The notes under the pieces were generated by a model, which was given only the letters and a program-made list of their open reading frames with translations, did not search any database and was not told where the DNA came from. The position numbers and the translations under genes were made by a program. A DNA stretch of 64,000 nt from a virus, in IMG/VR virus record IMGVR_UViG_3300046355_000213, positions 1-64,000 of that record. One strand, given 5' to 3'. Shown one piece after another: positions 49,101 through 58,100 of this stretch; positions within the stretch are counted from its first letter, which is position 1, and the number at the start of each line of letters is the position of its first letter.

Positions 49101-52100
49101 GTCCATGATACCCTCAGGGTTGGCAATAAAGCCCTTGCTGGATACTTTTCTCCAACGGCCTATCTGCATCACGTTTTCAGTGATACTCTTAGTCTTCACG
49201 TTGTCATAGCCAATACCGGAGATAAACTCAGTCATGTTAGAAGATTGTTCCTGGTACTCAAGGAAGTCAGCCAGTACGGCTATCTGCATCTGAGCATCGG
49301 CAGCAGTCATTACGTAATCCTTAGCATTCATACGCTGAATAGAATCCCGTAGTCCGGCCTCTGTCATTGTACCTACCTGCTTGCGGTTTACGTCTACCAC
49401 TTCTTTAAACATCTTCTTAACCAACTTGAGCTCCTTAAAGTTCCCGTCCTCAGTAGCTTGTACATATCTCTTGTATAAGCTTGTCTGCTCATTAGGGTAT
49501 AGAGCTTTGTAGTACGGTGTGATCATCTTCAAAGCAATTAAGAAGTCATTGATCTTATCACCAGACAACTTCTTGAACAAACTCTTGTTCTTAGCACGCT
49601 CCTTGAATAATCTGTCCAGTACCGGTTGGTTGAACATGTATGCTAACTCTGTAATAGGAACACCTAACTTCTGTAAGTAAAACCAGGTACCAGCTGTATC
49701 AATAGTGATATTCAGAGAGAACACAAACGGGTCTTTAGCAGCATCCACAAAGCCTGATAGGGCTTCATTGATTAAGTCAGAGATCATCATACCGTCTTGG
49801 GTAGTCAAGCTATCCAGGAACAACTGATTCTCCTCGTCTAAATTGTGGCTCAAGTTGATCTTCACATCACGCATACGCGGATTGTCCCCTAAGTTTTTCA
49901 CTACGTTGTTTACCAGGTAGTACAGTTTACCTGCATCATACTTACCCGTTAGTTTAGTTTCACCCAGCTGGGTCATCACTTGAGAAGTGATCTGCAGGGC
50001 AGCAATACCTACTAGTTTTTTACCACTTAAGAAACGGTGACGGATATCCGCTGAGTCAATTAAGCTTCTGTATATTGCATACTTAGAAGATGCTGTAAGA
50101 TCTTCCACACCTTTGAGTCTGTTGATCTCATCCGCCATGTTCTTCAGAGTATCTGTAGAGTTAGGCGTAATCAACTGACGCATGTTCTCAGGAAGTGTTA
50201 CCAGGTCCTGCATGATCTCACGATAGCGGTTCTGGATAGACTTCTTCACAGCTGCATCTAAAAATGCTTTCTTGCGTGACTGTACATCTTTCATCTCTTC
50301 TAAGAAGTCCTTAGTCAAAGACTCTGAGTCAAAGAATTTACTGAACACCTCACGGATCTTCTTGCCTTCTAAAATACTGATGCTCTCTGTTGCATTATAG
50401 TACAACTGCTCAGCAAGGAATGTATCCAGTAAAGCTTGCTCCTCAGGGGTGATAAACTCCCCTTTGTTGTAAAGCTTCTCGTAGTGCTCACGCGTAGCCT
50501 CCTGGGTACCTTTCCATTCGTAGTAAGAAGCTTTACCGTTCTTAGCTACATAGAAGTTAGCCAGGTACATCTGTAACTTGTCAATGTCAAAGTCAGATCC
50601 TGCTTTACCAGTGATCTCTGAAGGCACAACTACCATGTCACCCATCTCTCTTGGCAAGAAGCCTTTGATAGTGATACTCTCAATAGAGTTCATACCTTGT
50701 GTAGGGATACGGAAACCAAGGGCTTTTAAGATACGTGGGTCAATGTCTTTTACATTGATCACTCCGTTTACAGCGCCCGGCAGATTAACACCTTCTAAGA
50801 AGTTAGGAAGATAGACCTCCATGTTGGCAATCTTGCCGTTCTCCATACGGTAGAACTTCAAGTCATTGCTTACCATGCGTACAGAAGCTTGCTCCTCTAC
50901 ACTTAAGTCTTCCAGCTTCATACCTTTGGTAGAAGTCCAGACACCGTCTTTTAAGTATACAAAGCTTCTGCTCTTACTCTCAAATAATGTGCTGGCCACC
51001 TGTACTGCAGGCTTACCGTTCATCTTCTCTGAGATCACACGGCTGTCTACAATAGAGTTCAGGATATTGTCAATCTTCTTGCGGTTAGGCAGCGCATCTA
51101 ATGGGTAGCGGAAGTCAGTCTTGCCGTACTCATTTTCAATAGTGTCAATAGCATCAATGATGTTATCAGGCAGGTCACGGCTCTTAGCTTCTTTTCTTAA
51201 AAGAGAGACCATCTTGGACACGTCCTTCACAGAATACTTACCTGCGGCGTTACGGGTAACACCCAGTTCTTTGAGTAACTTTTCTTTACCCAGCATCACC
51301 ATTTGAGCCAGGATATTATTGTACTCTGTTACTAACTTCTCAGCCTCAGGGGAAGTATACTTACCTCTGAACTTGAAGTTAGACATGATGAGTTTAGTCG
51401 GCTGTGTACCACGAACTACCGCACTCTTAAATGCGTTAGGCATCTCTTGCTGAATACCCAAGTAACGGCTTAGTAAATTTTGTACAGGAATATCAGGCAG
51501 GTTAACTGCACCTTCTTCTTCTACGATGTTTACTTTACCTTCGCTATTGTAGATAGCAGCAAACTCACCTTTCTGGTTGAGCATGTTACCAACCTTCTGA
51601 CCAGACTCAAAACCAATAATGTCTATCTGTCTGTCTAAAGCACTTAAGTATAAGTTTTCAAAAGCAGTATTTTCTACCTGGCGGTAGAACTTAGGCTGCG
51701 TAGAGTTCTTTAAGAACACGGTGTGCATCAAAGGACTCTGTGGATTGTATCCAAAGTACTGAGGCTTCAATACCTGTAGAACAGTGCCTGGATTTCCCTT
51801 AGCTAATGTTGCTCTTGCAGCATCTAGTTGAGCCTCTGAGTATGATCGGTAAGCTACATGGTCTTCAGGCTTAGAGCTGCGGGCAATCATTTCATAAGCA
51901 ATTTCATAATCCCACTGAGCTTGTTGCTCGTGCGTCATGCGAGAGCTTAAGTACAACAGGTCACGGAACATGTCTGGCATGATCCAAGCCTGGGCATCAG
52001 CTTCGTTGATGTCTAAATACTTAGCTGCATCTCCGTAGTTCTTGCCCTTGCTATCTACTTTTAGTTTTACAAACTTTCCGTCTGCTGTAAACTCTGCACC

Positions 52101-55100
52101 AATACGCTCCTCAACTGCAGCTTTATCTTTCTGTAATTCTACCATGGATTTGTACATAGTCTCTACGTACTCAATCATCATGGCTGCTACAACAGTGTTG
52201 TCCTTGAAAGATATGTTGTTAAACGTAGCCAGTTGCTCACCAGAGCGTCTCTTACCATCATGGCGGGACATATTGTCATCCATCCATTGTCTGATCTCCA
52301 GGTTGTCAATAAAGGCAATCTTGGTAGAGTTGGCACCGTTAGAACGCTTAGCCAGGTCTTTGTATAAAGCAGGGTGGCCATAGATCAACTTGTGTTGTTC
52401 TGCTACTGCTACTTCTTTGTTGATTACAAGGAAAGCAATCAGGTTGTTCAACTCATTTTCTGTGATAGCATTCTTATCCTGGATACCGTAACCGGCCAGT
52501 AACTCTGCGTTGATAGAGTTAGTGGCGTAGATCACTTCACCTGCTTCATTGTCACCTACATCAAAGAACATATCCATGTCTTCCAGTGCAGCCTTAGTAC
52601 GCTCAATCTCATTGTTGATGTACTCCATGATACGGCTAGATACTTCAGTAGACGAAATCAAACTGCTCTTGGTAGTTTTTCCTTCTACCACAGACTTGAT
52701 CCGTGCACTGAACTCAGGTCCCAGGATATCCCGGAAGTGAGCCAGCTTCTTCACCTCAGCACCGTAGTACTGGATGTTGCTTGGGTTCTTGTGCTCAGCA
52801 ATGGCCGCATCAAGCTCATCACTTAGTTGGTCTAAGTATATCGTGAGAACTTTACCACCGGATACGAATATGTTAGCATCATCAAAACTTACCAGGGACT
52901 CATTAAAGCCAAGACCAAACTCTGTACTCTTGTCTGAGTTAATGATGGTATAGTGTACGTTTCCTAACAAGTGGTTGATCTCCTGCATTACGCGGTCCGG
53001 GTAAGTCAACACATCAGTGTTCTTTCCTGTACCGGTTGCTTCTGTCACACCACTAATCAGGTGATAGTTCAAGTCAGCACCTTTACGCTTCTTGCCATTT
53101 CTGTCAAAGAAGAGCCCTCCTTTTTTCAGCAACATAGAGTTGGTCTGATACGGGTGTAATACGACTGTACCCTGGCTGTCTACGGTTCCAAACTGTGGAT
53201 TGCTCGTTACAAAGTCAGCTAAAGTCTTAGCCACCTTGAATGAGTTCAACAGGTAAGAAATAGTAGAAGGCTGTGTAATCGTATACTGGTTCTCTCCTTC
53301 TGCATTCTTATGTACCAGAACATTCTCCTCTGGCGTAGTAGCTACTTCAATGTTAAGTAATGTTTGGATTGGACCATTGACAATGCTTCTTCCAAAGAGC
53401 TGGTCAATCGTGTTGATAGACTCGTCTGTGATCTTACTGCGGATAGCACTGTAGGCATCCATGATCTCTGCCTCAAACGATTGTAAGGCTTTATTGCTGG
53501 CAGTAAACTTGATACCCATGATATCCAAAGCGTCCAGTACAGAAGCAAAGTCCGTAGCGCCCATAGCCTGAGCATACTCGCCAGAAGTTCTGTCTAGTAT
53601 AATGCTGCCATTGTCATTGATAGTAAGTAACGTCTCGCCGTTACGCTGGTTATAAGGAACCGCAGTATCTTTGATAGCATTGCTCCACTCAGCACGCTTG
53701 TTATTCTGAGACGCTGTGTCCAGGGAGGCATCATTATAGATAAGTCCGTCACCACCAAACACCATCTTGATAGGGTCATTCTGCATGTTGGTCAAGCTCT
53801 GCTCAAACGCAATACGTAGTCTGACATCATCCGGGGTCAGGTTAGCAACTTCAATCTTAGCACCTGTCTGTGGGTTCAGGTACTTCAAGCGTACCTTCAT
53901 ACGATAGATCCACTCAAAGCCTTCTTTGTACACGCCGTTCTTCTTCTGGAAGCGCTTGTCTAAGGTGTCAAACATCGCGTCAATACCAGGAACAAACTCA
54001 CCACCCTCAATGCGCGACATAGAGCCGTTCAGTTCATTAAGCAGGATAGCATAGATACGGTCATAGTTGCTTAGCTTAGGAAGACCCAAAGCGTTTTTCT
54101 TAAACTCATAACGCTTAGTCTTGTCATTGTACACGTCATCTGTCAAGCTGCCCATAAGTAACTTGAAGTTGGTTGCACCAAATCTGCGTGGGTCAATCTT
54201 TACAGCGTCTGTAATACCCAGGCCATCTGAGTTTAACTCATCCGGAATAGCCTCCAGGTCTTCAGAGATATCAGAAAATGATACACCAAAGCGGCCTATG
54301 CTTCCCTTGAACAACTCATAAAGCTCCATAGGTTGTTGCTTTATAGTTTCCATCTGTGTGTACAGACGGTTGCCAGGGATGAAGTAGTTATCTTTTAGCT
54401 CACGCTTCTCAGCTTCTGTAGCTTTACGGCTTACTTGTTTCTCATACTGCTTGACATAGTTTTGAAACACCGCGTCAAAGTGTGCTGTAATAGCCGTATC
54501 CATGTCTTGCAAAGCTGCATTGAACAGACGCACCAACTCTTTGTTGTTGTTGGCATCCGTCTTGATCAGGGCATCCATGTTCTTACCTTCTTTATAAAGG
54601 TTCATGAAGAAGTAAGACGTTAGTCCTTCTACTGCATAAGTAGTTACCTCTTGTGTGGTTCCAGGTATAGAACGGTAAACAGCTTGCAGGTTGTTCAGGT
54701 CACGCACCGGTACCGCATTGGCAAAACCACCCTGGTTGATTTTCACAAACAGGTTATTGACCACGTTGTCCATTTCAGCACGGTCTTCTTTGCTAAGGCC
54801 CAGGATCTTCTTGATGAAGTCCATCACTTTGGTAAAGAAGCTCTTTGCCTTTGGAGCACCTACCGGGAAATTACCTGTTAAGATATAAGTACGGAACTCC
54901 TCAGCCAGCATCTCACGTACATCGTACATGTTGGCATCCTTGTATTCTTTGGTCTCACCGGTGAACGGGTTGGTAAATGTACCTTTTCTGCTGCTAAATT
55001 CCTTAGCAAGGATAGCCTGCTCAGGAGCGGTCAGGTATGCGTTCCACACAGCCTCAAAAGCTTCGTGGAATGCGGTGCCTTCTTCTGCATTCTCATACAA

Positions 55101-58100
55101 GAAGATAGCTCCTCTCATAAACGCACCATAGGCCTTATTGTGAATTAACGTGCTTACTACATGTAAGGGTACGCCTGGTAAGACGCGGGTCAAAAATGCC
55201 TGCACCTTTGCCAGGTCTTCACGTTTCACATCCGGGTTACCTAAGGATAGTCTATAGAACTCATCCTGGAATGGTACTTCACCATCTTCCAGGTTGGCTA
55301 TGTCATTGCCCAGTAACACACTCATAGCCGTAGGGTCCAGTCCTTTTGTAGCAGGGCCAGCCGCTGGTGCCGGAGGTGTTGCAGCCGTTGAGCTGCCTGC
55401 AGTGGTTACCTGGTCTGCAGGTACTACTACCGCCGCTGGTTTTGCACCACCCATTCTAAGGGAACTCTTGCCTGTTGCAGGTGTATCTTCTTTCTTAGTA
55501 GGGCTCTTTGTACCTGCTACCGTAGTTGGCGCAGGAGTAGCCGTTGTAGCAGCAGGTTGAACTGCTGTGGTAGGCATAGTCTTGTTCCACTTTAGTCCGC
55601 CTGTTGCTGCAGGAGGTGTTGACACTAATGTATCTTTTTCACCAGGTGCCGGGATCTTAGAACTTACCGGCTCATCAGAGGTGTTGAATACTAAGTATCT
55701 ACCTTCTATCTGATAATCAGCACTGTTTACATTAGGGTTGTAAGGTTGGGAGTTGGTATACAGAATAGGTCTTCTGCCACCAGTGTTGTCCATCAGAAAA
55801 GCGTTGTAGCTTGGGAAGGTCTCCCGCTCTGCTACACCACCGTTCATCTTCACTGCCTGGAATGCTCCTTTCTTGTTCAGTAAACTATTGTTCACCGAGT
55901 AGTACAGGTTTTCCAGGATTGCCTCAAAGTTTCCATCTATAGAAACTTCTGTAAATGCCCAGGACTGTGTGCCACGGAATAACTTACCCTTGTTGACATA
56001 GAACTGGTTAGGTCCTGCTGCCTTACCTTTATCAGGAGAAGACCAGAATACAGTACCGCTTAGGTAGTTTAAAATATCTTTCTTTTGACGGGCCTGATCA
56101 GCAGTTAAGTTTTTCTTACCCATCAGTTTTGTCAGTGCCTTTAGTGCATCCTTTAAGTTCACAAGCTCTTCTTCTGAGAACTTGCGGCTCTTAATTCTAA
56201 ACACGTTACCTGTCTTTTTACCACGGGCAACCATACGGCCTTTGTCTACACCACCCATGTTAAGGGCTTTGTCTACTGTGCCAATAGCCAGTTCAATAAC
56301 TTCACCATTAGGATGCTCTAGGTTAAGGAAATCATCTGAGTCAGATTTGATCACACTGCCTTGTAAAGCAATCTCCTGAGGCATACCTGTATTGATATCC
56401 TTTGGGGCCAGTCTTACTGTACCTTTGCTTCTTCCTACTACAGGGAAAGCAACTACTTCACCTGCAATATTACTAGCCTTGATGGCGTCGCGCTCTGTCT
56501 TGAAGTTTTCAATGGCACCAAGTATCTGGTCATCTGTTAAATCTTTAGTGGCAAAGTTTTTCTTAACCAGTTCAACGGCTTTAGCCTTGTCTTCACCAAA
56601 GAGTACCTCACTGCCATTCATGGAAGTGTAGACAATAGTGTCCTTGGTAGGATTCTGTAACTCGTTACCCTCCTGGTCCACATACACAAAGCTGTCTCCT
56701 ACTTTCTTTACGACTACCAGCTTGATATCATCCTGGTACTTGTCTTCGCGTCTGATGCCAAAAGTATCATTGGCCGCTGTAACAGGAATTAAAAAGTAAG
56801 TGTCTGGCTCAAACATCATGCGCTCCGTAAAGCGGAAGAAGCGGTTAGAACCGTTCTCTGTATTTAATGTGCCATCCCAGTTAAAGTGCTGGCCGGTTGT
56901 CTTAAAGAAAAATGTAGAGCCAAACACAGGCTTTGAACTTCTCACCTGTCCTTCTTCATCTACCTCGTCCTCTTCAATGCCGTCATTGTCCGTATCTACT
57001 ACCGGTGTATTATCCGGCTTATTAGTAGGGTCTAAATCTTCCGGTCTGGGCAAGTCATCTGTTACTTCAACACTAGTGTCTTCTGCAGTAGTAGCAGTTT
57101 GCTCTGCACGCTTCTTAGCAAAGGCCCGGAATGCTTTGTAGTTTCTGTCTAAGTAGTTGGCAAAGAAGTCAGGGTCTGCTAATAAGTTGATGTGCTCCAG
57201 TACTGATCCCTGGTCTTCCTGTAATTGGAAGTAGTCTGTCAGGTTACCAAAAGCATCATTGGCTACAGCAGTCTGTACCGGACGTTGTCCGTTTTTCTCC
57301 AGCTCCGCGTTTACATATTCTGTAAAGAATTGACTGCCCTGCTTTTTGAATTGCTCCAAAGCTGCAGCTGTTTGCTCCGCACTCTGATCTGCTGACAAGC
57401 CCTTGTTGCCTTTAATAGCATCTACCTTGTCTAAGTATTTGGTCAGGGCTTTTTGATAGCGCTCCAATTTCTTGAGCTTGGCTTTCTTCTCAGCACCTAA
57501 CTTAGGATCTGTGTTGACTTCAATTTCCTGCTGCAACATGTTCACCTCTTTTTCCAGTTCTAACTGAGAGGTTAAAGTAAACACGGTGGAGAAAGGCAGG
57601 TTCTCAAAACCTTGCTTAGTCTTGATGCCATCCAGTACCTGTTGTTGTCTGGTAATTGTAGCTTGGTAAGTATCCTGCATAAAAGTCATCTGGTTCACAG
57701 CTTCTTTAAATGCCATGTACCGGTATGCCTCATCAATAAACTCAGGGGTACCAATTTTGTGTTGTCCCGGATTGAACGGGTTGACAAACTCTGTCTGCAG
57801 TTTGTTGTGGATCTTAGCCACTTGTTCTGCACGAGTCTGGAACTTAGTCACCTGCTGCACCATGCTCTCATGGTTCTCTTTAGAGAACTCCACACCAAAA
57901 GCCTGGGTAAATTCCTCAGGGCTCAGGTTCTTCACATAGTCTTGCATTCTACCTGTAAGTACATCCAGTGTACCGGTAGTGATACCTGTCATGATAAAGT
58001 GACGCATAGCATCATCCTGGATATCATGAAAAGTCTTCTTGTCTTTATCAACTGCCGCGTCCTTCATTAGGGAAGCAAAGTTGGCCTGCATGGTTACTCC

